Of a stretch of DNA of 64,000 bases, positions 26,138 through 35,666 are shown piece after piece. The notes below the pieces were generated by a model. That model worked only from the letters and a program-made list of their open reading frames with translations. It did not search any database and was not told where the DNA came from. Made by a program: the position numbers and the translations under genes. Origin of the DNA: Sulfurimonas sp. (GTDB lineage: Bacteria > Campylobacterota > Campylobacteria > Campylobacterales > Sulfurimonadaceae). Where the stretch lies: contig JAQTZE010000007.1 of the NCBI GenBank assembly GCA_028687935.1, forward strand, positions 1-64,000. The letters run 5' to 3'. Numbering within the stretch: position 1 is the stretch's first letter; each line of letters starts with the position of its first letter.

Positions 26138-26376
26138 AATTTTAACAACCACCTTTCAAACTCTTTAAACTCAACATCTGTATCCATTTTCAAAAAGAAA
26201 TCTTTCATCTGTGTATTTACGTTGAGATATTTCTTACGCATACCAGAGAGTCTGCGTATCGCGATTTTTGCTTCGCTATTTTGTGGATTTTTCTTCAAAA
26301 TTTCTTTGTAAATTTCCAAGGCCTCTTCTTTGAGACCTTGAAGTTCATAGATATTCGCGAGTGTTAGTGTTTGCAT
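26128..26376 (-). CDS. Small TPR-like protein
   Basis: The 82-residue product begins with one clear tetratricopeptide repeat ([32 protein letters not shown]) and continues as helices ending in a tryptophan-rich tail (ERWLLKLWN). Its ATG lies 13 bases inside the end of leuB, so it is translationally coupled to leuB and to the CiaD-like gene. Function unknown. Confidence 0.7.
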   Translation of the reverse strand: MQTLTLANIYELQGLKEEALEIYKEILKKNPQNSEAKIAIRRLSGMRKKYLNVNTQMKDFFLKMDTDVEFKEFERWLLKLWN

Positions 26377-27440
26377 TTTGCAACATAATTAGCGATGATA
26401 GAACCCATTTCGCTTGTTGAACAAACTTCTTTTGCATCATATTGTGCAAGATCTTGTGTTCTATAGCCTTCGCTAAGTGCTCTTTTGATCGCTTCATCTA
26501 TCTTATTTGCAGCTTCAACTTCACCAAGTGCATAACGAAGCATCATAGAAGCAGAAGAGATAGTTGCGATAGGATTTGCGATACCTTGACCAGCGATATC
26601 TGGAGCAGAACCATGAATCGGCTCATAAACACCTATCTTCGCACCTACAGAAGCAGATGGTAAAAGACCGATAGAGCCTGAGAGCATACTTGCCTCATCA
26701 CTTAAGATATCTCCAAAAATATTTCCAGTTAGCATAACGTCAAACTGTTTTGGATCACGGATAAGTTGCATAGCTGCATTGTCTACATACATGTGTGAGA
26801 GTTTTACAGCTGGATACTCTTTTGCTACCTCTTCTACCACTTCTCTCCAAAGCTGAGAAACATCAAGAACGTTTGCTTTATCGATAGAACAAACTTTTTT
26901 ATCTCTCTCCATCGCTATATCAAACGCAACACGAGCAATACGCTCAATCTCCATGCGTGTATAGACCATAGTATTCCAGCCTTTGTTCTCATCACGACCT
27001 TTAGGCTCACCAAAATAGATACCGCCGATAAGTTCACGTACAACCATTAAATCAACGCCTTTAACGACTTCAGCTTTGAGTGAAGATGCGTTTACAAGTT
27101 CGTCATAAACCACAGCAGGACGAAGATTTGCGTAAACGCCAAGCTCTTTACGAAATCTTAAAAGTCCACTCTCAGGACGTTTTTCACGAGGAAGATTGTC
27201 CCATTTTTCACCGCCGATAGCTCCAAAAAGTACCGCATCACTCTCAAGTGCTATACGGATTGTCTCATCAGGTAGAGGATCGCCCGTAATATCGTACGCG
27301 CATCCACCCATAAGTGCTTCTTGGTATGAAAACTCTATATCACAGCAAGATGCAACTGCATCTAAAACTTTAACAGCCTCATCAATTATCTCCGGACCTA
27401 TACCATCACCTTTTATAAGTGCTATATTGTATTGTTTCAT
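26364..27440 (-). CDS. leuB: 3-isopropylmalate dehydrogenase
   Basis: This 358-residue enzyme has GDGIGPEII at the N terminus, the substrate arginines in [16 protein letters not shown] (about 92-107), and the metal ligands in [20 protein letters not shown] (about 243-262). It oxidises and decarboxylates 3-isopropylmalate in leucine synthesis. leuD lies immediately upstream (one base apart) on the same strand, so the two form an operon; leuA and leuC are not in the window. Confidence 0.95.
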   Translation of the reverse strand: MKQYNIALIKGDGIGPEIIDEAVKVLDAVASCCDIEFSYQEALMGGCAYDITGDPLPDETIRIALESDAVLFGAIGGEKWDNLPREKRPESGLLRFRKELGVYANLRPAVVYDELVNASSLKAEVVKGVDLMVVRELIGGIYFGEPKGRDENKGWNTMVYTRMEIERIARVAFDIAMERDKKVCSIDKANVLDVSQLWREVVEEVAKEYPAVKLSHMYVDNAAMQLIRDPKQFDVMLTGNIFGDILSDEASMLSGSIGLLPSASVGAKIGVYEPIHGSAPDIAGQGIANPIATISSASMMLRYALGEVEAANKIDEAIKRALSEGYRTQDLAQYDAKEVCSTSEMGSIIANYVAKCKH

Positions 27441-27943
27441 TATTTTCCCTCTATCTCTTTACTTGCAAAATTCATCAGTCCACCTGCATCTATCAGTTCT
27501 TGCATAAACGCAGGAATCGGTATAAATTTATATGTTTTTGAAGTTGTTTTATTTGTGATTGTACCTGCATTCATGTCGATGCTTATAACATCGCCTTCGC
27601 TTATCTCAGCACTCTCATCAAGTTCAAATATAGGAAGTCCCATATTAAACGCATTGCGATAAAAAATTCTTGCAAAAGTTGGTGCTATAACAGCAGCAAC
27701 GCCCGCGGCTTTGAGTGCTATTGGTGCATGTTCGCGTGAGCTTCCGCAACCGAAGTTTTCACCAGCTACGATGATATCTCCCGGAGTCATTTTTTTGACA
27801 AATTCAGGGTCAGCATCTTCCATAACGTGAAGTGCCAATTTTTCAGGAACAGAAGTGTTGAGATAGCGCGCAGCTATAATCAAATCCGTATCTACATCTT
27901 TGCCAAATGTCCAAACTTTGCCGTCAATATTTGCTTTTTGCAT
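27440..27943 (-). CDS. leuD: 3-isopropylmalate dehydratase small subunit
   Basis: The 167-residue protein has the swivelling-domain motif of Leu[14 protein letters not shown] (about 18-30) and [16 protein letters not shown] (about 61-76). With LeuC it isomerises isopropylmalate. It precedes leuB and shares its transcript. Length is normal. Confidence 0.95.
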   Translation of the reverse strand: MQKANIDGKVWTFGKDVDTDLIIAARYLNTSVPEKLALHVMEDADPEFVKKMTPGDIIVAGENFGCGSSREHAPIALKAAGVAAVIAPTFARIFYRNAFNMGLPIFELDESAEISEGDVISIDMNAGTITNKTTSKTYKFIPIPAFMQELIDAGGLMNFASKEIEGK

Positions 27944-28055
27944 ACAAAATTCCTCATAGTAATTTTTAAATTAATTCCGCGATTATAACCAAAATGAGAT
28001 TGTAAATTTCTAAAGTCTGTAAAATTAATAAGAAAGCAGAAGAAGTAAAAGAGTG

Positions 28056-28093
28056 AAACGCAGCTTAATATGAAATAGTATTAGGCTGTGTTT
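28056..28093. terminator. Hairpin built on an AAACGCA heptamer, after the flagellar rod genes
   Basis: Fifteen bases at 28056-28070 (AAACGCAGCTTAATA) pair with 28079-28093 (TATTAGGCTGTGTTT) through an eight-base loop, with two G-U pairs on the plus strand and two mismatches on the minus strand. The minus-strand side is followed by a T-rich stretch. It lies nine bases after the flgG stop and can end that transcript. Confidence 0.6.
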
Positions 28094-28101
28094 AGGAGGT
28101 T

Positions 28102-28890
28102 TTATCTTTTAAGGCTATTGACTGTTTGGAGCATTTCATCACTTGTTGTGATTACTTTTGAGTTAGAGTCATATGCACGTTGTCCTGTAATAAGATCGGT
28201 AAGTTCAACCACAAGCTCCACATTACTTAGCTCCACAAAACCCTGTCTTAAAACGCCAAGACCATCAACGCCAGGAGTTCCCTCGACAGGTTGTCCTGAA
28301 CTATCCGTTTCTATATAAAGATTATCACCCATAGAGTGAAGACCTGCTGGATTGATGAAGTTTGTTGTAGAGATCTGACCGATTTGTGTAGCCTGCGTTT
28401 GACCAGCTTGGACAACTGAAACGGTTCCGTCAGTACCGATACTTACATTTGTAGCATCAGGCGGAATGACGAGTTCAGGCACCATTTTATAGCCATCACT
28501 GTTTACCATAGTACCATTGTCGTCTATCTTGAAAGCACCGTTTCGGGAGTAAACTTCAGTTCCATCAGGAAGCTCCATTTTAAAAAAGCCTTTCCCTGTG
28601 ATTGCGATATCAAGTTCATTGTCTGTCTGCTTGAGACTTCCCTCTGAAAATATCTTATTGATAGCCGTCGGACGCACACCAAGACCAACTTCAATACCTG
28701 TAGGACTCTTTGTCACATCACTTGTAGATGTTCCAGCGTACTCCATAACATGGTACATAAGGTCCGCAAACTCTGCACGGGATTTTTTAAAGCCTATGGT
28801 GTTAACGTTGGCGATATTATTGGCTGTTGTATCGATCTGAGTCTGCATCCCGAGCATTCCGGTTGAAGCAGTATAGAGTGATTGCATCAT
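28102..28890 (-). CDS. flgG: Flagellar distal rod protein FlgG
   Basis: The 262-residue protein opens MQSLYTASTGMLGMQTQIDTT-type rod sequence, with ANNIANVNTIGFKKSRAEF (about 23-41). It has the central D1 domain pattern (GKGFFKMELPDG, YSRNGAFKID) and the C-terminal EXXXVDLITGQRAYDSNSKVI helix. It builds the distal rod of the flagellar motor. FlgF lies just upstream on the same strand. Two adjacent ATGs start it. Confidence 0.93.
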   Translation of the reverse strand: MMQSLYTASTGMLGMQTQIDTTANNIANVNTIGFKKSRAEFADLMYHVMEYAGTSTSDVTKSPTGIEVGLGVRPTAINKIFSEGSLKQTDNELDIAITGKGFFKMELPDGTEVYSRNGAFKIDDNGTMVNSDGYKMVPELVIPPDATNVSIGTDGTVSVVQAGQTQATQIGQISTTNFINPAGLHSMGDNLYIETDSSGQPVEGTPGVDGLGVLRQGFVELSNVELVVELTDLITGQRAYDSNSKVITTSDEMLQTVNSLKR

Positions 28891-28916
28891 GAGTTATCCT
28901 TTAAGTTTTCTATATT

Positions 28917-29738
28917 TTATGCACGTTTAGCAAGTTTTTCAATTGCATCACGGTTCATATCATTCATCTGTGTATCCATAGCTTTTTGATACATCCCAAC
29001 AAGACGATTTGTTTCAATCATCTCTGTCATCATCTTTACTGCGTTTACATTACTCTTTTCTACAAAACCCTGAATAACGCCACCGCTTTGTGGAACACTT
29101 TGCGCTTGTTCGATATCATCGTAGATATAAAGGTTGTCCCCTTCTTTTTTTATCATAGCAAGATTATCTGGTTGCACCACAAAAAGTTTTCCCGCAAGTG
29201 CCATAGTGGCTGCGTTTGGTACATTTTTATACATTTGACCATCTTTGTCCACTTCTATTACATTATCTTCTACATTAAACGCAATGCTTCCTTGTGTCTC
29301 AAAATAATCACTTGGAAGGACTTCATAGCCTTGCTTTGTTACAAGTTTTCCTTCATCATTGAGAGAAAAAGAACCATCACGTGTGAGTCTCACCCCATTT
29401 GGAGTCTTGACTGCGAAAAAGAGTCCCTCTTTTGAGAGAGCAAAATCCAAAGGATTGTCGGTTTTTTGCATACTGCCGACTGAGTGATCAGTAAAACTAT
29501 CAACAATCTGCGGCGCACGCGTCATAGCTCTATTGATATATTTAGCAGCATCTTCACTATGATTTGCGTTTGGAAGCTCATCACGACTCTCTTTATAGAG
29601 GCGCATAAAGTCACCTATAACAAGATTATCTTCCTTATAACCGGCAGTATTGATATTTGCAAGGTTGTTCGAGATAGTGTCAAGACGGTTGAACTGAGTC
29701 ACCATTCCTGCAGCTGAACTGTAATAGCCTGTTTGCAT
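28917..29738 (-). CDS. flgF: Flagellar proximal rod protein FlgF (FlgG-like)
   Basis: The 273-residue protein has the rod N terminus (MQTGYYSSAAGMVTQFNRLDTISNNLANINTAGY pattern) and the GFVEKSNVNAVKMMTEMIETNRLVGMYQK C-terminal helix. Its core is less conserved than FlgG (DFALSKEGLFFAVKTPNG). In H. pylori the equivalent gene is called flgG-1. It is followed by flgG after 26 bases. Assembly is through the flagellar export apparatus, so no Sec signal is expected. Confidence 0.88.
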   Translation of the reverse strand: MQTGYYSSAAGMVTQFNRLDTISNNLANINTAGYKEDNLVIGDFMRLYKESRDELPNANHSEDAAKYINRAMTRAPQIVDSFTDHSVGSMQKTDNPLDFALSKEGLFFAVKTPNGVRLTRDGSFSLNDEGKLVTKQGYEVLPSDYFETQGSIAFNVEDNVIEVDKDGQMYKNVPNAATMALAGKLFVVQPDNLAMIKKEGDNLYIYDDIEQAQSVPQSGGVIQGFVEKSNVNAVKMMTEMIETNRLVGMYQKAMDTQMNDMNRDAIEKLAKRA

Positions 29739-29855
29739 ATGTCATCCTTGTTTTGGATATTTTCTGTTTAAGAGCAAAGAGTGTTCCAAAAAATAATCTC
29801 TTTTTTTAAATATAAAAATCTTTAATAAAAAAAGCTTACTTTAATATCATTTGGG

Positions 29856-29861
29856 TATAAT
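29856..29861 (+). promoter_or_regulatory. Probable -10 box for rpoD
   Basis: TATAAT at 29856-29861 is preceded by TTTGGG and lies 45 bases upstream of the rpoD ATG. Confidence 0.55.
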
Positions 29862-29906
29862 CCACTCTTTAAAAATCCTTAAAACCTATGGAGCAACCAC
29901 CCTAAT

Positions 29907-31781
29907 ATGACTGCAAAAGAACTTAACCAAGCCATAGAAACATTTTTCACAAGTAAAAAATCTAAAGATTGTTCTACTTATGAATCTCTTATTGAACTTT
30001 TCGATAAACAACCGACATCTGCTCAAGCAAAAGCAATTCACAAACTTGTAGTAAAACATAAAGCATGTCTCTATACATCTTCTGAACATGCAAAACTTCT
30101 CAATGATAGAGAAGCTCAAGCACAACGTGATGCACAAAGAAAAATGATCGCTGATAATGATTCAGATAGTTTTGACATTCTCAAAGAGCATGAACTTCTT
30201 GAGTGGTCTCGCTCAGACTCTCCCGTTCGTATGTATCTTCGTGAGATGGGACAGATCCCTCTTTTAACTAAAGAAGAGGAGATCGAGATCTCAAAAACAA
30301 TCGAACGTGGTGAAGGCATTATTATTGATGCTATCTGTTCTGTTCCTTATCTTATAGACTTTATACTTGACTATAAAGATCCTCTTATCAACCGTGAAAG
30401 ACGCGTAAAAGAACTTTTCAAAAGCTTTGAAGATGATAATGAAAGCGACAATGATGATGAGAGCGAAGAAGAGAATGATGATGAGGGCGAAGAGAAAGAA
30501 GCTGGAGAGAAAAATCTTTCTGCAAAAGATAAAACAAGAGTAGAGAAAGTATCTACAAGCTTTAAAGCACTTGAAAAAGCAAAAAAAGATTGGACTAAAT
30601 CAACTGAAAAAGCTCCAGAAGACCTAGAAGGTGGCGAGATAACTGAAGAGATAGTAAACTATTTCTTGAATCTCACATTCAAAAAAAGTATCCTTAAAGA
30701 GAAACTTCTTGAACTAGGGCCAACTTCAAAACTTATCAACGAACTTGTAAAAGCTATGGAAACTGCACTTAAAAGTGATGACGGTTATGATAGGGAGCTT
30801 AAGCGCCTTGAGTACAAACTGCCACTCTTTAACGCAACACTCAAAGCAAATCACAAAGTCCTTGTTGCAAAAATCAGTGAACTCAACAAAGAAGATATCG
30901 CCAACATGGTTCCTGAAGCGACTATGGTTAGTACATATATGGAGATCAAAAAACTTGTTCAGACAAAAGAAGCTTCAAAAAACAGCTTTGATATGGAACC
31001 TGAAAAACTTGCAGATATCTTAGAGCAGATCAAACGCGGTAAAAATATTTCAGAGATTTCAAAAACAAGAATGGCAAAATCAAACCTCAGACTTGTTGTA
31101 TCTATCGCAAAACGCTACACAAATAGAGGGCTTCCTTTCCTTGACCTTATCCAAGAAGGAAACATCGGTCTTATGAAAGCCGTTGACAAGTTTGAATACC
31201 AAAAAGGATATAAGTTCTCTACCTATGCAACGTGGTGGATTCGTCAGGCTATCTCACGCGCTATCGCTGATCAGGCTAGAACAATCCGTATTCCTATACA
31301 TATGATAGAGACGATCAACCGTATCAACAAAATCATGCGTAAACACCTCCAAGAGCATGGAAAAGAGCCAGATGTTGAAACAATTGCAGAAGAAGTCGGT
31401 CTCTCAGTTGAAAAGGTCAAAAACGTTATCAAAATCACAAAAGAGCCAATCTCTCTTGAAGCACCTATCGGGAGTGAAGAGGATGGTAGATTTGGTGATT
31501 TTATCGAAGATAAAACATCAATATCTCCATCAGATGCAATCCTCAAAGATGACTTACGTGTACAAATCGAGCACGTTTTAGAGCAACTCAATGAAAGAGA
31601 AAAAGCGGTAATCAAGCTGCGTTTTGGAATCATGGATGATGAAAGTGATAGAACACTCGAAGAGATAGGAAAAGAGCTTAACGTGACACGTGAACGCGTT
31701 CGCCAAATCGAATCAAGTGCTATTAAAAAACTTAAACACCCTAAAGTCGGACGTAAACTTAAAAATTATATAGAAGAATAA
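29907..31781 (+). CDS. rpoD: RNA polymerase primary sigma factor (sigma-70)
   Basis: The 624-residue protein has region 1.1 (about 1-75), region 1.2 ([16 protein letters not shown], about 106), and a long acidic non-conserved insert (about 170-200, runs of D and E). Region 2 contains the -10 recognition helix ([17 protein letters not shown], about 432-448), region 3, and region 4 with the helix-turn-helix ([19 protein letters not shown]). It directs transcription of housekeeping genes. The insert is typical of campylobacterotan RpoD. Only one AAACGCA copy lies in the gene, consistent with strong sequence constraint. Confidence 0.96.
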   Translation: MTAKELNQAIETFFTSKKSKDCSTYESLIELFDKQPTSAQAKAIHKLVVKHKACLYTSSEHAKLLNDREAQAQRDAQRKMIADNDSDSFDILKEHELLEWSRSDSPVRMYLREMGQIPLLTKEEEIEISKTIERGEGIIIDAICSVPYLIDFILDYKDPLINRERRVKELFKSFEDDNESDNDDESEEENDDEGEEKEAGEKNLSAKDKTRVEKVSTSFKALEKAKKDWTKSTEKAPEDLEGGEITEEIVNYFLNLTFKKSILKEKLLELGPTSKLINELVKAMETALKSDDGYDRELKRLEYKLPLFNATLKANHKVLVAKISELNKEDIANMVPEATMVSTYMEIKKLVQTKEASKNSFDMEPEKLADILEQIKRGKNISEISKTRMAKSNLRLVVSIAKRYTNRGLPFLDLIQEGNIGLMKAVDKFEYQKGYKFSTYATWWIRQAISRAIADQARTIRIPIHMIETINRINKIMRKHLQEHGKEPDVETIAEEVGLSVEKVKNVIKITKEPISLEAPIGSEEDGRFGDFIEDKTSISPSDAILKDDLRVQIEHVLEQLNEREKAVIKLRFGIMDDESDRTLEEIGKELNVTRERVRQIESSAIKKLKHPKVGRKLKNYIEE

Positions 31782-31782
31782 T

Positions 31783-32475
31783 ATGACATTTGAACAACAG
31801 TGGCTAGAGTATGACTACAACCCTTTCATACTCTTCAACACAAATGGAAAAATAGACTCACTCAACGCAGAAGCCCAGTTCCTTTTGGGCTTTGCTTCAA
31901 CACATGAACTCTTTGAACTTGCTACCTCTTATGCCAGTGTCAACTTTGGCTTTAAAACAAGTTTTATGGAGATTGAGTTTGGAAGATACAAGTTTTTTGG
32001 TATCACAGTAGGCTATGAAAATGAAGAACAGATTGGTCTCAAACTCTATCAAGCACCTGTTTTCAAGATAACGAATCCTAAAACAAATGACGGAGAGCTT
32101 ACAAATATCTATACACTTATAGATCTCTGTATCGCTACAAACTCTATCAGTTCAAAGATAAACTTTGTTAAAGATTTCGACCCGACAATACCGAGCGTAT
32201 TACTTAACTCTAACAAAATTATCAAAATTCTCAATAAGATGTATGATTGTTTCAAAGAGAACGAGAAAATTCTTACAAAAGTTTACTACCGTGTAGGTGA
32301 ACATATCAAATTTGAAGAGAAAAAATACTCTATATTTTCTATAGAAATTGCATCTGATATTATGAATAAAAGTAAACTTCAAGAGCTAAAGCACTTCGTA
32401 GAAGAGAGCGGTTACTATATCGAAGTAAAAAATGGGATTACCCTCAATATTCCTATGATTCTCTCCAAAGATTAA
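31783..32475 (+). CDS. PAS-like / degenerate histidine-kinase-like protein linked to rpoD
   Basis: The 230-residue protein follows rpoD by one base. Its N terminus (YNPFILFNTNGKIDSLNAEAQFLLGFAS) reads like a PAS domain. The middle (LIDLCIATNSISSKINFVKDFDPTIPSVLLNSNKIIKILNKMY) resembles the dimerisation helix and N box of a histidine kinase ATPase domain. The phospho-accepting histidine and the glycine-rich ATP lid are not visible. It may be a sensor without kinase activity. Co-transcription with rpoD is likely. Family assignment is by eye only. Confidence 0.5.
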   Translation: MTFEQQWLEYDYNPFILFNTNGKIDSLNAEAQFLLGFASTHELFELATSYASVNFGFKTSFMEIEFGRYKFFGITVGYENEEQIGLKLYQAPVFKITNPKTNDGELTNIYTLIDLCIATNSISSKINFVKDFDPTIPSVLLNSNKIIKILNKMYDCFKENEKILTKVYYRVGEHIKFEEKKYSIFSIEIASDIMNKSKLQELKHFVEESGYYIEVKNGITLNIPMILSKD

Positions 32476-32494
32476 GCGGAAATTTTTTCCGCTT
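32474..32494. terminator. Bidirectional terminator after the rpoD unit
   Basis: A perfect nine-base stem AAGCGGAAA / TTTCCGCTT closes a three-base loop. It overlaps the stop codon of the upstream gene and lies between convergent genes. Confidence 0.75.
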
Positions 32495-32496
32495 CT

Positions 32497-33006
32497 CTAT
32501 TTCAAAATCTCTTTTGCACTCAAATATCCAATAATCATACCAGGTAATAACGACACAAGATATACAGGTATATCTAAAAGATTGTTGTTTTTAAGCGCTA
32601 TAAAGCCAAGCACTAAAAAAACATACGGTATAAGTCGAAACGCAGAGACACTGCCTCTTGCCCCATGTTTCGCACTACTGAGTGAAAATGTTTTTATCTT
32701 TTTCTTCTCTTCTTTGACTATCTCTCGCAGATTCAACTCTTCATAAGGTGCTTCATTTAAAGGTGTCTCATCATACAGTTCATAGGGATCTTCAATCTCA
32801 TCAAGCAGATCTCTTTTTTCTTCTATCTGATTAGTATCTATCTGCGTTTGTATCATCTTTTTATAGGCAAACATAGAACCAAACATGATAAACGCAGCGG
32901 TGATAAACGCGACTTGAAGGTTCATATAAAACGTGAAGGAGTAAAAATAGGTCAGCAGAATTATGAGCTGCGAGACTCCAAGAAGACTAATAGCTTTTTT
33001 CACCAT
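32497..33006 (-). CDS. Membrane protein of unknown function downstream of the AtpZ-like gene
   Basis: The likely start is the ATG at 33004-33006 ([10 protein letters not shown], with GAGGACT upstream), giving 169 residues; earlier ATGs lie inside the preceding gene. Four hydrophobic helices are visible: two near the N terminus (about 8-30, 33-52), then a charged cytoplasmic loop (about 60-115, acidic then lysine-rich), then two near the C terminus (RLIPYVFLVLGFIAL and VYLVSLLPGMIIGYL). No family is recognised. It overlaps the AtpZ-like gene by 20 bases. Confidence 0.65.
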   Translation of the reverse strand: MVKKAISLLGVSQLIILLTYFYSFTFYMNLQVAFITAAFIMFGSMFAYKKMIQTQIDTNQIEEKRDLLDEIEDPYELYDETPLNEAPYEELNLREIVKEEKKKIKTFSLSSAKHGARGSVSAFRLIPYVFLVLGFIALKNNNLLDIPVYLVSLLPGMIIGYLSAKEILK

Positions 33007-33319
33007 AGTCCTCATCGTCATCATTCTCTTGAAGCTGTTTTTTTATTGCATAACGAGGCTCTTTTGCAAGTTCTTGCATCGCTTTATATTGTTTTGAGTA
33101 GGCTTTATAGACATTTAATACTGCCGCAGCAATACCTATAAATACACCCACCCACAAGAGCCAGCCTATACCTGTGAGATTACGAAGTAAAAAACCTATT
33201 CCCACACCCATAAGGATAGCCACAACCATAGATATACCCAAAGAGAGGCTATCAGCCGCTTCTATAATAGGTTTAATTCTTGGCTTTTTTTCTTCTTGCG
33301 TTTGCTGCTTATCAGCCAT
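32987..33319 (-). CDS. AtpZ/AtpI-like small membrane protein
   Basis: Starting at the ATG complementary to 33317-33319 ([10 protein letters not shown]), the protein has 110 residues. Two glycine-containing hydrophobic helices ([18 protein letters not shown] and [20 protein letters not shown]) are followed by an acidic tail ([12 protein letters not shown]). This fits the AtpZ family often found beside ATP synthase genes. No atp genes lie here. The ATG overlaps the hemL stop. Confidence 0.75.
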   Translation of the reverse strand: MADKQQTQEEKKPRIKPIIEAADSLSLGISMVVAILMGVGIGFLLRNLTGIGWLLWVGVFIGIAAAVLNVYKAYSKQYKAMQELAKEPRYAIKKQLQENDDDEDYGEKSY

Positions 33320-34604
33320 TTGTGATCTCTTTAAATACTTTTTCACTTGCGCTAATCGTATCTTCTATCATCATATCTGTCGTAGCCGTAGAGATAAAAC
33401 CTGTTTCATAGAGTGAACATGCGAAGTAAAAACCTTCGCGAAGCATTTTGGAGTGAAACTTTGCAAAAAGTGCTGCATCAGAGTTGCATGCATCAGCAAA
33501 GTTTTTGACCGGTTTTTCATTGAAGAAAAAGCCAAACATACTGCCTCTTACATCTATCTGCATTGTGATGCCGTATTTTTTCGCAGCAGCTTGCATCCCC
33601 TCAACAAGTCTTCTTCCTCGTGCTTCAAGCACTGCCATCACTCTTGCGTTTGCTTTTAGCTTTGTAAGTGCTGCAAGACCTGCCGCCATTGCAACAGGAT
33701 TACCACTGAGTGTTCCTGCTTGATATACTGGACCCTCAGGAGAGAGCATAGACATGATCTCTTTTCTTGCGCCAAACGCACCTACAGGCATACCGCCACC
33801 GATAACTTTTCCAAGTGTCACGATATCAGGCTTTGTCCCTGTGATAGACTCTGCCCCATTGATAGATGCACGAAAACCACTCATAACTTCATCAAAGATA
33901 AGAAGCGTGCCGTGCGCATCACAAAGCTTGCGTAATTCCGCCAAAAACTCTTTATCTGCAGGAACAAGTCCCATATTTCCTGCAATCGGCTCGATGATAA
34001 CACAGGCAATATCTTTTGAATCAGCAAAACATTTTTTGACACTCTCGATATTGTTATACTCCGCTAAAAGCGTATGTTTTGTAAAGTCAGCTGGAACACC
34101 AGGAGAGCTTGGATTGCCAAAAGTCGCCGCACCGCTTCCTGCTTGGACTAAAAGTGCATCACTATGTCCATGGTAACAACCCGTAAATTTTACAATATCA
34201 TCACGTCCAGTAAATCCACGAGCAAGGCGAATAGCACTCATAACTGCTTCTGTGCCACTGCTGACGAAACGTACTTTTTCTATAGAATCAAAGAAAGAGA
34301 TGACAAGTTTTGCAAGCTGCGTTTCTGCTTCTGTCGGTGTTCCAAAGCTTAGACCATGTTTGACTGCGTTTATCACTGCATTTTCTATACTTTCATCTCT
34401 GTGGCCAAAAATTAAAGGGCCCCAACTTTGAACGAAATCTACATATTTGTTTCCATCAATGTCTGTCAAATATGCACCCTCACCTTCTGCTATAAAAAGA
34501 GGTGTGCCTCCAACGCTTTTAAATGCTCTTACAGGAGAGTTCACTCCGCCTGGGATGAGACTCTGTGCTTCTTCAAATGCTTTTACTGACGCTTCTGTAC
34601 TCAT
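33312..34604 (-). CDS. hemL: Glutamate-1-semialdehyde 2,1-aminomutase
   Basis: The 430-residue PLP enzyme has [11 protein letters not shown] (about 17-27), the [18 protein letters not shown] segment (about 114), the PLP aspartate in [10 protein letters not shown] (about 239) and the lysine in [16 protein letters not shown] (about 267). It makes 5-aminolevulinate in the C5 haem pathway. An ATTATA on the plus strand at 34631-34636 is a TATAAT for this gene. It is followed by the AtpZ-like and membrane-protein genes. Confidence 0.96.
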   Translation of the reverse strand: MSTEASVKAFEEAQSLIPGGVNSPVRAFKSVGGTPLFIAEGEGAYLTDIDGNKYVDFVQSWGPLIFGHRDESIENAVINAVKHGLSFGTPTEAETQLAKLVISFFDSIEKVRFVSSGTEAVMSAIRLARGFTGRDDIVKFTGCYHGHSDALLVQAGSGAATFGNPSSPGVPADFTKHTLLAEYNNIESVKKCFADSKDIACVIIEPIAGNMGLVPADKEFLAELRKLCDAHGTLLIFDEVMSGFRASINGAESITGTKPDIVTLGKVIGGGMPVGAFGARKEIMSMLSPEGPVYQAGTLSGNPVAMAAGLAALTKLKANARVMAVLEARGRRLVEGMQAAAKKYGITMQIDVRGSMFGFFFNEKPVKNFADACNSDAALFAKFHSKMLREGFYFACSLYETGFISTATTDMMIEDTISASEKVFKEITNG

Positions 34605-34695
34605 GAATAAACCTTATAAATATTTTTCTTATTATAGCGAAGTAGGATTAATTTATATTCGCTATACTTCCGAAAATATACACTATGGAAAATAC

Positions 34696-35586
34696 TTGAG
34701 CAGATCCTCCTTCGCACTTTTTGTTGCACTCCTTATTCATTTGGTCTTATTGCTTCTTTTCTGGATTTTAGGAACGACTGCTGCAAATATGAAAAAAGAG
34801 CCGCCTAAAGAGGAAGAGAAAAAGATAAAAATCTCGCTCAAAGAGATGCCAAAAAAACACAAAGAATCAGGCCTGCCAAAAGAGCAGCCAAAAAAAGAGC
34901 CGATGCCTATTGCTCCGCCGATGCCAAAAGGTTCTCAGCTCAAAGAAGTGACCCAACAAACACCTATAAAATATGAGCCAAAAAAAGAGCCAATCAAGCC
35001 AAAACTCAACCAAGAATCTAAACCTAGCAAAGCAAAACCAGTTGAGACGCCAAAAGTAGAACCGCTGCCACCTGAAAAACCCTATATTCCTCTCCAAGAG
35101 ACAAAGCCGAAAAAAGAGATGCCGAAAAAAGAAAAAACAAAAGAGGACTCTCTTTTTGATATCCTCTCACAAGATAAATCTGCACAGGAAGCACCACAAA
35201 AAGAGGAAAAAACAGCTTCAGGCGGCAATATCTCCCAAAATATCAAAGAGCTTTATGGCGATGAATTTGGGAAGATGACTCCAGGCCAACAGCAGTATCT
35301 CATAGACAATCAAGAGGTTATGCGAAGAATAACGCAACAAGTCCTCACCCGTGTCGCACGTGTCAATATCAAAGAGAACTTGAACGTGAACAAAACAAAT
35401 ATCATCGAGTTTCATCTCCATCCAAATGGAGATATGACAGATTTTAGATTTATCAAAAAAACGGGGTATTATGTACTCGATGATACGACAAAAGAGACGA
35501 TAGAGTACGCTTACAGCAGATATCCAAGACCAAAAGAGACGATACTTATACGATACAACGTTTTTTACAATCTTGCAAACTATTAA
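34696..35586 (+). CDS. tonB: TonB energy-transducing protein
   Basis: The proposed start is the TTG at 34696-34698 (MSRSSFALFVALL), because upstream codons lie in or against the divergent hemL start; GGAA lies eight bases before it. That gives 296 residues: one N-terminal transmembrane helix (about 5-27), a long lysine- and proline-rich spacer (about 35-160, repeated KKEP and PKKE), and a C-terminal TonB domain (about 215-296, IEFHLHPNGDMTDFRF). It couples proton motive force to outer-membrane transport. No exbB or exbD lies next to it. Confidence 0.8.
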   Translation: MSRSSFALFVALLIHLVLLLLFWILGTTAANMKKEPPKEEEKKIKISLKEMPKKHKESGLPKEQPKKEPMPIAPPMPKGSQLKEVTQQTPIKYEPKKEPIKPKLNQESKPSKAKPVETPKVEPLPPEKPYIPLQETKPKKEMPKKEKTKEDSLFDILSQDKSAQEAPQKEEKTASGGNISQNIKELYGDEFGKMTPGQQQYLIDNQEVMRRITQQVLTRVARVNIKENLNVNKTNIIEFHLHPNGDMTDFRFIKKTGYYVLDDTTKETIEYAYSRYPRPKETILIRYNVFYNLANY

Positions 35587-35666
35587 GATAGTTTGAGGCT
35601 GACTTAAAGTTCATCCGATACTATAACGTACTAAAAGTGCCCTTTATTGCCGGCCAAAGGAGTACC

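Noticed and set aside
30420-30500. Acidic insert in rpoD as a foreign domain
   Set aside because: Low-complexity acidic inserts at this point are normal in primary sigma factors of the phylum.
34447-34695. N-terminal extension of TonB
   Set aside because: The extra codons overlap hemL on the opposite strand and precede the membrane helix with no TonB-like sequence.
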